A DNA stretch of 64,000 bases from the NCBI RefSeq assembly GCF_014385105.1, contig NZ_JACRTE010000002.1, positions 204,699 through 268,698 of the forward strand. Direction: 5' to 3'. Below are positions 43,093 to 52,680 of the stretch, piece by piece. How positions within the stretch are numbered: position 1 is the stretch's first letter; every line of letters starts with the position of its first letter. Position numbers and translations under genes: made by a program. A model generated the notes under the pieces. That model saw only the letters and a list, made by a program, of their open reading frames with translations, was not told the DNA's origin and did not search any database. Source of the DNA: Qingrenia yutianensis (GTDB lineage: Bacteria; Bacillota; Clostridia; UMGS1810).

Positions 43093-43770
43093 ATGAAAAT
43101 ATGGTGTGTTGAGGACGACAAGTCTATCCGTGACATTGAGGTTTACACCCTCAAAGCGACGGGCTTTGACGCAAGCGGATTTGAGGACGGCAAAACGTTT
43201 TTCACCGCGCTGGAGGCAGAAATTCCCGACCTTGTTGTGCTTGACATTATGCTCCCCGACACCGACGGTGTGGAAATTTTAAAACGGCTGAAGGCAAACG
43301 AAAAAACCAAGGATTTGCCCGTTATAATGGCAACCGCAAAGGGTATGGAATACGACAAAATTCAAAGTCTTGACCTCGGTGCGGACGATTATTTAACCAA
43401 ACCGTTCGGTATGCTTGAAATGACCTCGCGTATAAAGGCGGTTCTGCGCCGAAGTGCGCCAAAAGGCGGCGATTACATACTCTCGCACGGACTTCTCACG
43501 CTCAATCTGCGCGAACATTCCGTTACCGCGAACGGCGAAAACGTAACCCTCACCCTGAAAGAATTTGAACTTTTAAAGCTTTTTATGTCCAACATCGGCG
43601 TGGCATATACGCGCGGGCAGTTGTTTAACGCCGTTTGGGGTATGGACTACTGCGGAGAAACGCGCACCGTTGATATGCACATAAGAACGTTAAGGCAAAA
43701 AATCGGTGTCTGCGCCTCGTACATCACAACCGTGCGCGGTGTAGGGTACCGTATGGAGGTAAACGTATGA
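43093..43770 (+). CDS. phoB: Phosphate response regulator PhoB/PhoP-like
   Basis: OmpR-family response regulator. The 225-residue product has a receiver domain (D-D acid pocket in VEDDKS, phospho-acceptor aspartate in LVVLDIMLPD, lysine in LTKPF) and a C-terminal winged-helix DNA-binding domain (TVDMHIRTLRQKI). It lies 31 bases after phoU and overlaps phoR by 4 bases. It is the likely binder of the box at 38877-38904. Confidence 0.93.
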   Translation: MKIWCVEDDKSIRDIEVYTLKATGFDASGFEDGKTFFTALEAEIPDLVVLDIMLPDTDGVEILKRLKANEKTKDLPVIMATAKGMEYDKIQSLDLGADDYLTKPFGMLEMTSRIKAVLRRSAPKGGDYILSHGLLTLNLREHSVTANGENVTLTLKEFELLKLFMSNIGVAYTRGQLFNAVWGMDYCGETRTVDMHIRTLRQKIGVCASYITTVRGVGYRMEVNV

Positions 43771-45419
43771 CAAAGAGAATTTTCCGCTCTACACTTGCCG
43801 TTGCAGTCTGCGTTTTTTTGGCGGCGGCAGTCATCATTACGGGAGTTTTGTATAATTATTTCAGCGCATCTATGCAAAATCAGCTGAAATCCCAGCTTGA
43901 GCTTGCGTATGCCGCAACCGGGCGCGAGGGGGTTTCTTACCTTGAAAATCTTCAAAAAAGCGATTACCGTCTGACGCTTATCGGAGCTGACGGCAAGGTT
44001 ATTTACGACACAAACGCGGACGCCGGTGCAATGGACAATCACGCCGACCGAACCGAAATCCGCGACGCTGTGCAAAATGGCGAGGGCGAGAGCGAACGTT
44101 TTTCGTCGACACTCCTCGAAAAAACATTTTACCGCGCGAAAAAACTTTCAAACGGCTGTATTTTAAGAATTTCCGCAACACAGTATTCGGTGCTGACGCT
44201 CGTGCTCGGAATACTTCACCCGATTGTAATAATTTTTGTGTTTGCAATCATTCTGTCGGCGCTCCTTTCGCGCAGAATGTCCAAAAAAATCGTCGAACCG
44301 CTTAACAACCTTGACCTTGAAAAACCGCTTGACAACGACGTTTACGACGAAATATCCCCTCTCCTTCTGCACATTGAACAGCAAAACAGGCGGATAAAAT
44401 ATCAGATTGAAGAGCTAAAGCAAAACCGCAAAAAATTTGACGCGGTTATAGAAAATATGAACGAAGCACTCGTTTTGCTTGACGAGGACGAAGCCGTGAT
44501 TTGTGCGAACAAATCGGCGATGAAACTTTTCAACACCGACAAATCGTGTATCGGCAGAAGTTTTCTTTTGACCGACCGCAGTATTGACATTGACAACGCG
44601 ATAAAACAGGCTGACGAAAACGGAAAAAGCGAAACGTCGATAAGCCGAAACGGCAGAGAATACCGCGTAAATGTGAGCAAAATCGGCAGAAGAAACATAA
44701 TCGGAACGGTTATTTTAGCATTTGACGTAACCGACAAAGTTTTTGCAGAGCGCAACAGAAAAGAGTTCACCGCGAACGTTTCGCACGAATTAAAAACGCC
44801 TTTGCAGTCGGTAATGGGCAGTGCCGAGCTTATTGAAAACGGCTTGGTTAAGACAGACGACATTCCGCGTTTTGCAAGGAACATACGCACCGAGGCACAG
44901 CGCCTTGTCGCGCTGATTGACGATATTATCCGCCTTTCCGCACTGGACGAAAAACAACAGCTTGAATTTGAAAACGTTGACCTTCTTGAAATTGCAAAGT
45001 CGACCGCAGAGGAATTAAAACCTATGGCGGACGCAGAGGACATTAAAATTTCGCTTGACGGCGAAAACACCGTGATAAAGGGTGTTCGCCGCCTTGTGTA
45101 CGAGATTGTGAGAAACCTTTGCGAAAACGCGGTGAAATACAACAAGCACGGCGGAGAAGTTAAAATTTCGGTTGCAAACGACGGAAAATTTGCGCATTTC
45201 ACCGTTGCGGACACGGGAATAGGCATAAGCGATGAGCATATTTCGCGCGTATTCGAGCGTTTTTACCGTGTGGACAAGAGCCATTCAAAGCAAACCGGCG
45301 GTACGGGACTGGGGCTTTCGATTGTAAAACACGCGGCGGACTGCTTAAACGCAAAAGTAAGTATTAAAAGCACGCTCGGCGAGGGCACGGAAATAACCGT
45401 CGATTTTCCGATAAACTGA
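43767..45419 (+). CDS. phoR: Phosphate sensor histidine kinase PhoR-like
   Basis: Membrane sensor kinase paired with the adjacent PhoB. The 550-residue product has an N-terminal transmembrane helix, an extracellular segment, a second transmembrane helix near residues 145-165, PAS domain, HisKA with the phospho-acceptor in FTANVSHELKTPL, and HATPase_c with DTGIGI and GTGLGLSIVKH boxes. Last gene of the pst-pho operon. Confidence 0.93.
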   Translation: MTKRIFRSTLAVAVCVFLAAAVIITGVLYNYFSASMQNQLKSQLELAYAATGREGVSYLENLQKSDYRLTLIGADGKVIYDTNADAGAMDNHADRTEIRDAVQNGEGESERFSSTLLEKTFYRAKKLSNGCILRISATQYSVLTLVLGILHPIVIIFVFAIILSALLSRRMSKKIVEPLNNLDLEKPLDNDVYDEISPLLLHIEQQNRRIKYQIEELKQNRKKFDAVIENMNEALVLLDEDEAVICANKSAMKLFNTDKSCIGRSFLLTDRSIDIDNAIKQADENGKSETSISRNGREYRVNVSKIGRRNIIGTVILAFDVTDKVFAERNRKEFTANVSHELKTPLQSVMGSAELIENGLVKTDDIPRFARNIRTEAQRLVALIDDIIRLSALDEKQQLEFENVDLLEIAKSTAEELKPMADAEDIKISLDGENTVIKGVRRLVYEIVRNLCENAVKYNKHGGEVKISVANDGKFAHFTVADTGIGISDEHISRVFERFYRVDKSHSKQTGGTGLGLSIVKHAADCLNAKVSIKSTLGEGTEITVDFPIN

Positions 45420-45429
45420 TATAAACATA

Positions 45430-45464
45430 AACCCCGAAATCGTTTGATTTCGGGGTTGTTTTTT
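45430..45464 (+). terminator. Terminator of the pst-pho operon
   Basis: AACCCCGAAATC pairs with GATTTCGGGGTT around a short loop and is followed by GTTTTTTC. Lies about 10 bases after the phoR stop. May also act weakly on the convergent HAD gene, whose stop is close by. Confidence 0.88.
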
Positions 45465-45466
45465 CA

Positions 45467-46423
45467 TTATTTACTGAAAAGTTTTTTAAATTCCTCGTTG
45501 TTGTAGTCCTCAACAATAATATTCGTGCCGAGTTTTTTGTGCAGTGCACGCTGTTCCTTTGCGCTTTCGGGGAGTCTGCTCACCGTCACCGCGCCCATTT
45601 CCGCGCCTGCAAGAATTTCCGCTCTGCCGTCGCCGACAACTAAAATATTTTTGCCGTCAATGCCGAGTTTTTCGCGCAAATGCTTCATAATAACCTCTTT
45701 CGGGAGCTTTTCCGTCCAGGTCGAGCCGATAATATCCTCGGCGATTTCGCCCTTGCCTATCGGGTAGCCGAGTCCGACAACCTCTTCCCACATTCCCATA
45801 CCTTTCTCAACAACCGCGCCCGTCACAAAATAGTTTTTTACGCCGTTGCCGTGCAGAAATTTCATAAACTCCATCGAACCGCCTACACGGTATTTATCGG
45901 GATTTTTAATCGCGTCAGCAAGGTTTTTGTCACGGCAGTATCCGTTTAAAACCTTTTCATAAAGCTTAAAAAGGCGCGGTGTTTTTTCGGTCAGCATATC
46001 GAGCATTTCCTTTTTCTCGCCGAAACCGTCAAACTGCTCCTCGCCGTTCCAAATTCTTTTAATAATCTCGGAATTTTTTTCTTTGTCGCAGTCAACCGAA
46101 ATTTTGCCATCCTCAACCGCACGTCTGATTGCCCATTCCATCTGTGTGAGCGCCGAGAGCCCTGCCGACTCAACGCAAAATCTGTCGGTTTCGGGGTGAG
46201 GCTCTTTTCCTGCAAGATTTATAAGACGTTTTTCATTTTCCTCACTGTCAAAATCGTCCGAAAGACCGTTTTGTATAACGTCAAACAAGCAAATGCTCAT
46301 AACCGGCGGCCACTCGCGGATAAGCGAATGAGTGCCGTCAATATCGTGAAAAGCGTATGTAATTTCGTGCTCCGCAAAATCGTTTACAACAATTTTTGCG
46401 CCTGTATTTTTAATTTTCAGCAT
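45467..46423 (-). CDS. HAD-superfamily hydrolase
   Basis: A 318-residue protein with HAD motif I near the N-terminus (FHDIDGTHSL), a helical cap region in the middle, motif II YFVTGA, and motif III/IV with the acidic ILVVGDGRAEILAGAEMG. Substrate unknown. The start ATG 46421-46423 is placed after GGAGGT. It is divergent from the AraC-family gene, with a 129-base spacer between them. Confidence 0.7.
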   Translation of the reverse strand: MLKIKNTGAKIVVNDFAEHEITYAFHDIDGTHSLIREWPPVMSICLFDVIQNGLSDDFDSEENEKRLINLAGKEPHPETDRFCVESAGLSALTQMEWAIRRAVEDGKISVDCDKEKNSEIIKRIWNGEEQFDGFGEKKEMLDMLTEKTPRLFKLYEKVLNGYCRDKNLADAIKNPDKYRVGGSMEFMKFLHGNGVKNYFVTGAVVEKGMGMWEEVVGLGYPIGKGEIAEDIIGSTWTEKLPKEVIMKHLREKLGIDGKNILVVGDGRAEILAGAEMGAVTVSRLPESAKEQRALHKKLGTNIIVEDYNNEEFKKLFSK

Positions 46424-46552
46424 AGTTTTACCTCCAAAATTTTTTACAGGCTTATTATACCAAATGCGCATAACGTTAAATATAATTTTTTCAACAAAAA
46501 CATTGCAAATATTACGGTGATATATTATAATGGTGTTGGGAGCTGATCAAAA

Positions 46553-47359
46553 ATGAAAGGCACGGCATATCTTGAAAAAAAATACGAAATTGACGAAAAT
46601 TTTAAAATTTCGGCGATAAAGCGAACAAAAACGACCGACGTTGAAATTCACACGCACAACTATTTTGAAATCGAATTTATACTGTCGGGCAAAGCAATTC
46701 ACACGGTGAACGGCTATACATACACGCTCAAAAAGGGCGACGTTTATATGCTCTCGCCGTCCGATTTTCACTCTATAAAGGTGATTGAGCCTATCACGCT
46801 GATAAATATTATGTATACCGAGCAGGTCATTTCGCCGACGTTTGTTTACGATTTTTTCGCGTCGGGCAAAATGCTCACCTGCCGTTTGAGCGACGAGGAA
46901 TTTGACCGTCTTGCGCCCGTTTTTGAGCTTATCGCGCAAAAACCGACCTCGGACGCCAATCTGAACATTCGGTATATCCGCAATCTTTGCGAATGTATGA
47001 TGCTCACAATTTACGACAAGCTTAAAATTGTGCCGAAAGAGCCGACCGCAAGCAGGTCGATATACCGCAGTATTTTATACATAAACCGCAATTTCCGCGC
47101 AAAAATCAGCCTTGACGAACTTTCAAAAAGTGCGGGATACAGCAAAAATTATTTCAGCCATCTTTTCAACAAAACTTTCGGTGTCGGGATAAACGACTAT
47201 ATAAACAATCTCCGTCTTGACTACGCTTATGCACTGCTGACATCTACCGATGTTTCAGTGACGCAGGTGTGTTTCAGTTCGGGGTTTTCGTCGTTCTCGG
47301 TGTTCTCGCGAATGTTCAAAAAACGTTTTTCCGCACCGCCGTCAAAAATTATGAAATAA
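46553..47359 (+). CDS. AraC-family transcriptional regulator
   Basis: A 268-residue regulator with a cupin-like N-terminal sensor domain (HTHNYFEIEFILSGKAIHTV) and a C-terminal double helix-turn-helix (SLDELSKSAGYSKNYFSHLF, QVCFSSGFSSFSVFSRMFKK). It may control itself and its divergent neighbour; the effector, probably a sugar, is unknown. Confidence 0.92.
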   Translation: MKGTAYLEKKYEIDENFKISAIKRTKTTDVEIHTHNYFEIEFILSGKAIHTVNGYTYTLKKGDVYMLSPSDFHSIKVIEPITLINIMYTEQVISPTFVYDFFASGKMLTCRLSDEEFDRLAPVFELIAQKPTSDANLNIRYIRNLCECMMLTIYDKLKIVPKEPTASRSIYRSILYINRNFRAKISLDELSKSAGYSKNYFSHLFNKTFGVGINDYINNLRLDYAYALLTSTDVSVTQVCFSSGFSSFSVFSRMFKKRFSAPPSKIMK

Positions 47360-47360
47360 A

Positions 47361-47399
47361 AAAAGCGAATGATTTTTTGTTAAAATCATTCGCTTTTTT
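47361..47399. terminator. Bidirectional terminator between AraC gene and oadA-like gene
   Basis: GCGAATGATTTT pairs with AAAATCATTCGC around a short loop, with A- and T-runs on both sides. It lies between two convergent genes and could serve both. Confidence 0.85.
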
Positions 47400-47406
47400 G
47401 TTAAAA

Positions 47407-48810
47407 TCAAACGGGATAAACTTTGTCGTTTACATCTGCAAGCGAGGAGTCTACCTTATATTTTGCCGCCTGACGCTGCTGAAAAAACTTCGTTGCAACA
47501 CTGTCAAACAAAGCGTACGACAAAACGTCCTCGTCCTGTTCGATATATTCTTTACATTCGTTTCTGATTTTGTCAAGCTCGGGCTTGATGTTATCCGCAG
47601 GACGGCAGGTAATCTGCTTTTCGTCACCGATAATGATTTTCTTGATTTCGTCGCTTACGGGAACGGGAGTTTTGCCGTATTCGCCTTTAACAAGACCTTT
47701 CGACTCTTTTGTAACCATTTTGTATCTCTCGCCCATAAGAACGTTCAAAACTGCCTGTGTGCCGACAATCTGGCTTGTAGGCGTAACGAGCGGAGGATAG
47801 CCGAAATCTTTTCTTACGCGCGGAACTTCTTTAAGCACCTCGTCGAATTTATCCTCTGCGTTTGCCTGTTTAAGCTGTGAAACAAGGTTTGAGAGCATAC
47901 CGCCCGGAACCTGATACAAAAGCGTGTTGATGTCAACGCCGAGAACTTTTGTGTTCATAAGACCGCTTTCAAGATATTTTTCGCGGAGCGGTTTGAAGTA
48001 ATCCGCAATTTCGGTGAGCGCGCCGAGGTCAAGACCGGTATCTCTGTCTGTGCCCTGAAGTGTGGCAACGAGCGGTTCTGTTGCCGGCTGGCTTGTGCCG
48101 AGCGCAAGCGGAGAAATTGCACAGTCCACAATGTCCACACCTGCTTCGATTGCTTTAAGATACGTCATTTCGCCGACACCGCTTGTGCAGTGCGTGTGGA
48201 GCTGAATGGGGATTTTAACCGTTTCTTTAAGCGCTTTTACAAGTTTGTATGCCTCGTACGGAACAAGGAGCGCCGCCATATCCTTGATGCAGATGCTGTC
48301 TGCACCCATTTCTTCAAGCTGTTTCGCCATTTTTGTGTATGTTTCAATGGTGTGAACAGGGCTTATTGTGTAGCAAACAGTTGCCTGAACGTGACCTTTT
48401 TCCTTTTTGCACGCGTTGATTGCTGTTTTAAGGTTCCTTACGTCGTTCAATGCGTCGAAAATACGCATAATGTCAATGCCGTTTGCGATTGATTTCTGAA
48501 CAAAATATTCAACAACGTCATCGGCATAGTGGCGGTAACCCAAAATGTTCTGACCTCTGAAAAGCATCTGAAGTTTTGTGTTTTTCGCCGCCGCTCTGAT
48601 TTTACGGAGTCTTTCCCACGGGTCCTCATTCAAAAAGCGAAGGCACGAATCGAAAGTTGCACCGCCCCAAGCCTCAAGCGAATGATAGCCGATTTTGTCC
48701 ATTTTGTCTATGATAGGAAGCATCTCGTCGGTCGTCATTCTTGTTGCAATCAGCGACTGGTGAGCGTCCCTTAATACCGTTTCGGTAATTTTAACGGGAT
48801 TTTTTGCCAT
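47407..48810 (-). CDS. oadA: 5S-type carboxyltransferase / oxaloacetate decarboxylase alpha-like subunit
   Basis: A 467-residue member of the pyruvate/oxaloacetate carboxyltransferase family (5S of transcarboxylase, or OadA without its biotin domain). It has a TIM barrel with the metal-site residues (ETVLRDAHQSL, D near TVLRDAH; LHTHCTSG; the carboxylated-lysine region IKDMAALL). The C-terminal biotinyl domain of full OadA is absent; a separate biotin carrier is encoded three genes upstream. It is the last gene of the carboxyltransferase cluster. Exact substrate is uncertain. Confidence 0.88.
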   Translation of the reverse strand: MAKNPVKITETVLRDAHQSLIATRMTTDEMLPIIDKMDKIGYHSLEAWGGATFDSCLRFLNEDPWERLRKIRAAAKNTKLQMLFRGQNILGYRHYADDVVEYFVQKSIANGIDIMRIFDALNDVRNLKTAINACKKEKGHVQATVCYTISPVHTIETYTKMAKQLEEMGADSICIKDMAALLVPYEAYKLVKALKETVKIPIQLHTHCTSGVGEMTYLKAIEAGVDIVDCAISPLALGTSQPATEPLVATLQGTDRDTGLDLGALTEIADYFKPLREKYLESGLMNTKVLGVDINTLLYQVPGGMLSNLVSQLKQANAEDKFDEVLKEVPRVRKDFGYPPLVTPTSQIVGTQAVLNVLMGERYKMVTKESKGLVKGEYGKTPVPVSDEIKKIIIGDEKQITCRPADNIKPELDKIRNECKEYIEQDEDVLSYALFDSVATKFFQQRQAAKYKVDSSLADVNDKVYPV

Positions 48811-48848
48811 ATATATCTACCTCCTTAAAAGTGAATATCTAAAAATAA

Positions 48849-50090
48849 TTATCCTAAAAATTTAGCCATTGTGAGGAACACGCCTGCCGCAACCGCGGAG
48901 CCGATAACACCTGCAACGTTAGGACCCATAGCGTGCATAAGCAAATAGTTTGTCGGGTTTTCTTTCTGTCCGACAACCTGCGAAACCCTCGCCGCCATAG
49001 GAACGGCAGAAACGCCTGCCGAGCCGATAAGAGGATTGATTTTGCCTTTTGTAACCTTGCACATAAGTTTTCCGAAAAGCACACCGCCGGCAGTGCTGAA
49101 ACAAAACGCACAAAGTCCGAGAAGAATGATGTAAAGCGTTTTGAGCTTAAGAAAACTGTCTGCCGACGCGGTTGCGCCGACCGTTACGCCGAGGAAAATC
49201 GTTACGATGTTGCAAAGCTCGTTCTGTGCGGTGTTTGAAAGTCTGTCCGCAACGCCCGACTCTTTGAAAAGGTTGCCGAGCATAAGCATACCAACGAGCG
49301 GTACTGCGTCGGGAACGATTAAAGCAACGATAATGGAAACGGCAATCGGGAAAATGATTTTTTCCGTTTTGCTTACCTGGCGCAGGTTTTCCATTTTAAT
49401 GCTTCTTTCCTTTTTGGTGGTGAGAAGTTTCATAATAGGAGGCTGAATAATCGGGATAAGCGCCATATACGAATATGCCGCGATAGCGATTGCCGGAAGG
49501 AGCATGGGAGCGAGCGTTTTTGTAACCAAAATCGCCGTCGGGCCGTCCGCACCGCCGATAATACCGATACTCATAGCCTCGTTCATTGTGAACCCGAGCG
49601 CAAGCGCGCCCAAAAATGCCGTAAATACACCAAGCTGTGCCGCCGCACCCAAAAGAAGGCTTTTGGGGTTTGAAATAAGCGGAGAAAAGTCTGTCATAGC
49701 GCCTATTCCCATAAATATCAGCGACGGATAAATTCCAAGCTTAACACCGAGATAAAGCAAATCGAAAAGACCGCCGTTGTGAAGAATATCCGAAAAATTC
49801 ATCACAAAATGTTCTTCGTTTCCCGTGCCGACAAACATTTCGTTGTGCATAATGTTTGCGCCCGGCATATTTGCAAGGAGCATACCGAAAGCAATCGGCA
49901 TTAAAAGAAGCGGTTCAAAGCCTTTTACAATAGCAAGATAAAGCAGTACGCAAGCAATGCAAATCATAATAATTGTGCCGAAATCTACCCCTGCAAAGGC
50001 GATTGCACTGTTTTGCGTCGCGGCGAAAATTCGGGCGATACCCGTACTCTGCATAAAGCTTGTTATACCTTTAATAAATAAATCTCCCAA
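48849..50090 (-). CDS. oadB: Sodium-pumping decarboxylase beta subunit
   Basis: Integral membrane subunit of the OadB/MmdB/GcdB family that couples decarboxylation to sodium export. The 413-residue product has about ten hydrophobic segments and conserved loop residues (IGIIGGADGPTAILVT, TVGATASADSF, GSAGVSAVPMAARVSQ). Lies between the biotin carrier and the 5S-like gene. Confidence 0.92.
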   Translation of the reverse strand: MGDLFIKGITSFMQSTGIARIFAATQNSAIAFAGVDFGTIIMICIACVLLYLAIVKGFEPLLLMPIAFGMLLANMPGANIMHNEMFVGTGNEEHFVMNFSDILHNGGLFDLLYLGVKLGIYPSLIFMGIGAMTDFSPLISNPKSLLLGAAAQLGVFTAFLGALALGFTMNEAMSIGIIGGADGPTAILVTKTLAPMLLPAIAIAAYSYMALIPIIQPPIMKLLTTKKERSIKMENLRQVSKTEKIIFPIAVSIIVALIVPDAVPLVGMLMLGNLFKESGVADRLSNTAQNELCNIVTIFLGVTVGATASADSFLKLKTLYIILLGLCAFCFSTAGGVLFGKLMCKVTKGKINPLIGSAGVSAVPMAARVSQVVGQKENPTNYLLMHAMGPNVAGVIGSAVAAGVFLTMAKFLG

Positions 50091-50131
50091 AATTTTTCAC
50101 CCTTTCTGTCAGTTAAATTAAAAATTCCAAA

Positions 50132-50518
50132 TCAGTTAAGGGTGATTAAAAGGTCGCCGGTGTTAACGGCAGAACCCTGTGTTGCGTTGATGGACGCAAC
50201 TGTTCCCGACTTCGGTGCGGCAATTTCGTTTTCCATTTTCATAGCCTCCAAAATTACAACCGCCTGACCTTCTTCAACAGTGTCGCCCACGTTTACGTTA
50301 ACTCTCAAAACGGTACCCGGCATAGGAGCCTCAACCTTTACGCTTCCTGCACTTCCCGACGGAGCGGCGGCCTTGGGAGCCTCTGCTTTGGGAGCAGGCG
50401 CCGCGGCAGGTGCGCTTACGGGCGCGCTCACAGCAGGTGCGCTCGATACTGCACCGCCGATTTCTTCAACCTCAACTTCGTATGCAGTTCCGTTTACTTT
50501 TATATTAAACTTTCTCAT
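50132..50518 (-). CDS. Biotin carboxyl carrier subunit
   Basis: A 128-residue protein with an alanine/proline-rich linker (residues ~25-57) and a C-terminal biotinyl domain with EAMKMEN, K94 being the biotinylation site. It is MmdC/GcdC-like, or the 1.3S subunit of transcarboxylase. It carries the carboxyl group between the transferase subunits and, if a pump, the membrane subunit OadB. Confidence 0.93.
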   Translation of the reverse strand: MRKFNIKVNGTAYEVEVEEIGGAVSSAPAVSAPVSAPAAAPAPKAEAPKAAAPSGSAGSVKVEAPMPGTVLRVNVNVGDTVEEGQAVVILEAMKMENEIAAPKSGTVASINATQGSAVNTGDLLITLN

Positions 50519-50536
50519 AATTTTTAAACCCCTTTC

Positions 50537-50905
50537 TTAAAATCCCTTGTAAACATTCTCGTTTCGCGACGCTCTGTTCCACGCAGACGCGCTCTCGCCG
50601 AGTTTTCTGTACGATTTAATTCTAATGTTATATGATGAAGTATTAAGCGACGCGCAGATTGCGGCGGTTATCGCGGCAATAATTTCGCCGTCGCCGTTTG
50701 TTTTTGCTTCAACAGCCCTTTTCGGTGCGGTTTCGGGTGCTTTTTGAACCGTTTCGGTTTTTTCGGCAGTTTTAACGTCTTTATTAACCTTCGGCGCAAG
50801 AACTTTTTCCATTATGATAAGAACGAACATAATGAGCGCAAGGACGATAAAAACTATGCCCATACCCAAAACAACAACCAATAAGGCATTGCCCCAGTTT
50901 ACCAT
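50537..50905 (-). CDS. oadG: Sodium pump decarboxylase gamma subunit
   Basis: A 122-residue membrane protein of the OadG/MmdD type. It has a single N-terminal transmembrane helix (ALLVVVLGMGIVFIVLALI) and a charged, alanine-rich soluble tail. Start ATG 50903-50905 is taken over an in-frame GTG nine bases upstream, which overlaps the GGTGAT Shine-Dalgarno. It lies between the 12S-like gene and the biotin carrier. Confidence 0.8.
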   Translation of the reverse strand: MVNWGNALLVVVLGMGIVFIVLALIMFVLIIMEKVLAPKVNKDVKTAEKTETVQKAPETAPKRAVEAKTNGDGEIIAAITAAICASLNTSSYNIRIKSYRKLGESASAWNRASRNENVYKGF

Positions 50906-50921
50906 ATATATCACCTATCCC

Positions 50922-52421
50922 TTAATTGCTTTTGTGCTTTTTGGAAAGTCCCGACTCACGTTTTCCGGCGAGCATTTCCAAAGCGGAAATTACAACAGGA
51001 CGCGTGAGCGCCGGCTCGATGATGCTGTCAACATAGCCTCTTTTTGCCGCCGAATACGCATTTGAGTTTTCTTTATATTCTGCGATTTTTGCGTCGCGCT
51101 CTTTTTGAGGATCGTCGCTTTCAGCAATGTCATCTTTAAACATAATATTTGCACACGCCGACGAATTGAGAACCGAAATTTCGGAACCCGGCCAAGCGAT
51201 TGTCATATCGGAGCCGATATATTTCGAGCCGAGAGCAAGATAAGCTCCTCCGCAAGCCGAGCCTGCGATAATGTCGATTTTAGCTGTTGTAGCCTCGGCA
51301 TACGCACTGATAAGCTCTGCAGCCGATGCAAGACTGTTCGCGTCCTCCTCGTTTTTGTCCGCTTTAAATCCCGTAACGTTTGTGATTGTCACAACGGGAA
51401 TGTTAAAGCTGTCGGCAAATCTTACAAAACGTGATGCTTTTTTGCACCCTGTAATGTCAAGCTCACCGCTTGCCGCAACAACTGCCGCGCTCTCACCGCC
51501 GAGTTTTACAAGTGCGGTCGCAACGTTCGGTGCAAAATCTTTTGAAAGTTCGAGAACGCTCGATGCGTCGCTGATTTCGTTTATAACCGTGCGGATATCG
51601 AGATTTTCTGTATCTGCCGAGTTTAAAACCTCGCTCGTTCTGTTGATGTCGTCATTCTCACCGCCAAAAGGCGATGCGCTCAAATTGTTATCGGGAAGAT
51701 AATCGAGAAGCGCTTTGATTTTTTCAATGCAGTCGGCATCGTTTTCGCACACAATATGCGCCTTGCCCGACTTTGCACAAGCCGCCGCACCGCCGAGATT
51801 TTCCGCGGTGATGTCGGCATTTGTACTGCCCTTTACAACCTGCGGACCGTTCAAAAATACCGCTGTGTTCTTTTCTGTTACGAGCGTGAAATCGCAAAGC
51901 TGTGAATACGCCGCCGCAACACCGGCAAGCGGACCCATAACCGCTGAAATCTGCGGAACAACGCCCGAAATTTTTGCGCTTGTTTTAAGGATTTTTCCAA
52001 GGCCGTTTAAAGCGTCAAGCCCCTCGGAAAGCCTTACACCTGCACTTTCTGCAAGTGCGATAACGGGAACGCCCGTTTTGGAGGCAAGCTCCATAACCTT
52101 AACAATTTTTTCTGCGCCGACTTCGCCGAGCGACGCTCCGAGTACGGTGTAATCCTGTGCAAAAACGCACACCTGACGGTTGTTAACCGCACCGTAACCG
52201 CAAACAACTCCGTCCGCAGCAAGCGTTTTGTCTGAATAATCAATGTTTGCTCTCTGACCGGCAAATGCGTCCAATTCAACGAAAGTACCCTCGTCGATGA
52301 GCGCGTTTATTCTCTCCCTTGCCGTCATTTTGCCCAAGCTGTGCTGCTTTTCAATCCGAGCCTTACCGCCGAGCGACAAAATTTTCTCCTGCTCGGCTCT
52401 TAAAGTATCAAGACTGTGCAT
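50922..52421 (-). CDS. mmdA: 12S-type acyl-CoA carboxyltransferase (MmdA-like)
   Basis: A 499-residue member of the carboxyltransferase family of methylmalonyl-CoA decarboxylase alpha and transcarboxylase 12S. It has two crotonase-like domains (SLGEVGAEKIVKVMELA, ALAESAGVRLSEGL; then GACGGAY-like SACGGAYLALGSKYIGSD). First gene of the cluster. Natural substrate may be methylmalonyl-CoA, malonyl-CoA or glutaconyl-CoA; not resolved from sequence. Start ATG follows AGAGGT. Confidence 0.88.
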   Translation of the reverse strand: MHSLDTLRAEQEKILSLGGKARIEKQHSLGKMTARERINALIDEGTFVELDAFAGQRANIDYSDKTLAADGVVCGYGAVNNRQVCVFAQDYTVLGASLGEVGAEKIVKVMELASKTGVPVIALAESAGVRLSEGLDALNGLGKILKTSAKISGVVPQISAVMGPLAGVAAAYSQLCDFTLVTEKNTAVFLNGPQVVKGSTNADITAENLGGAAACAKSGKAHIVCENDADCIEKIKALLDYLPDNNLSASPFGGENDDINRTSEVLNSADTENLDIRTVINEISDASSVLELSKDFAPNVATALVKLGGESAAVVAASGELDITGCKKASRFVRFADSFNIPVVTITNVTGFKADKNEEDANSLASAAELISAYAEATTAKIDIIAGSACGGAYLALGSKYIGSDMTIAWPGSEISVLNSSACANIMFKDDIAESDDPQKERDAKIAEYKENSNAYSAAKRGYVDSIIEPALTRPVVISALEMLAGKRESGLSKKHKSN

Positions 52422-52680
52422 AAAAAATAGAACCTCTTTTCTTCGGCATATTTCGCATTGCGCGATTGCCGGAATGTATTGTTTTTAAGGGATTTTTCCC
52501 AAAGAAAAAAATCTTAAAACCCTGCGTAAAAATTGCGATTTTACCTGATTTTTCCAATAAATCCAACTTCAACGCCTTATTCTTATATATTCGACATTTT
52601 CCCTCTGTTTCCTTTTTTTATTTTTTAATTTTTTGTATAAAAATTAAGATTATTTCAAGAAAACCTGTAAAATAGGCACA
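52422..52680. other. Gene-free chromosomal flank before the mobile element
   Basis: AT-rich upstream region of the carboxyltransferase cluster (minus-strand promoter expected, but no convincing -35/-10 pair found). No coding sequence, RNA or repeat is evident. Together with the following end-like repeat it makes a 430-base stretch without a gene. Confidence 0.5.
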
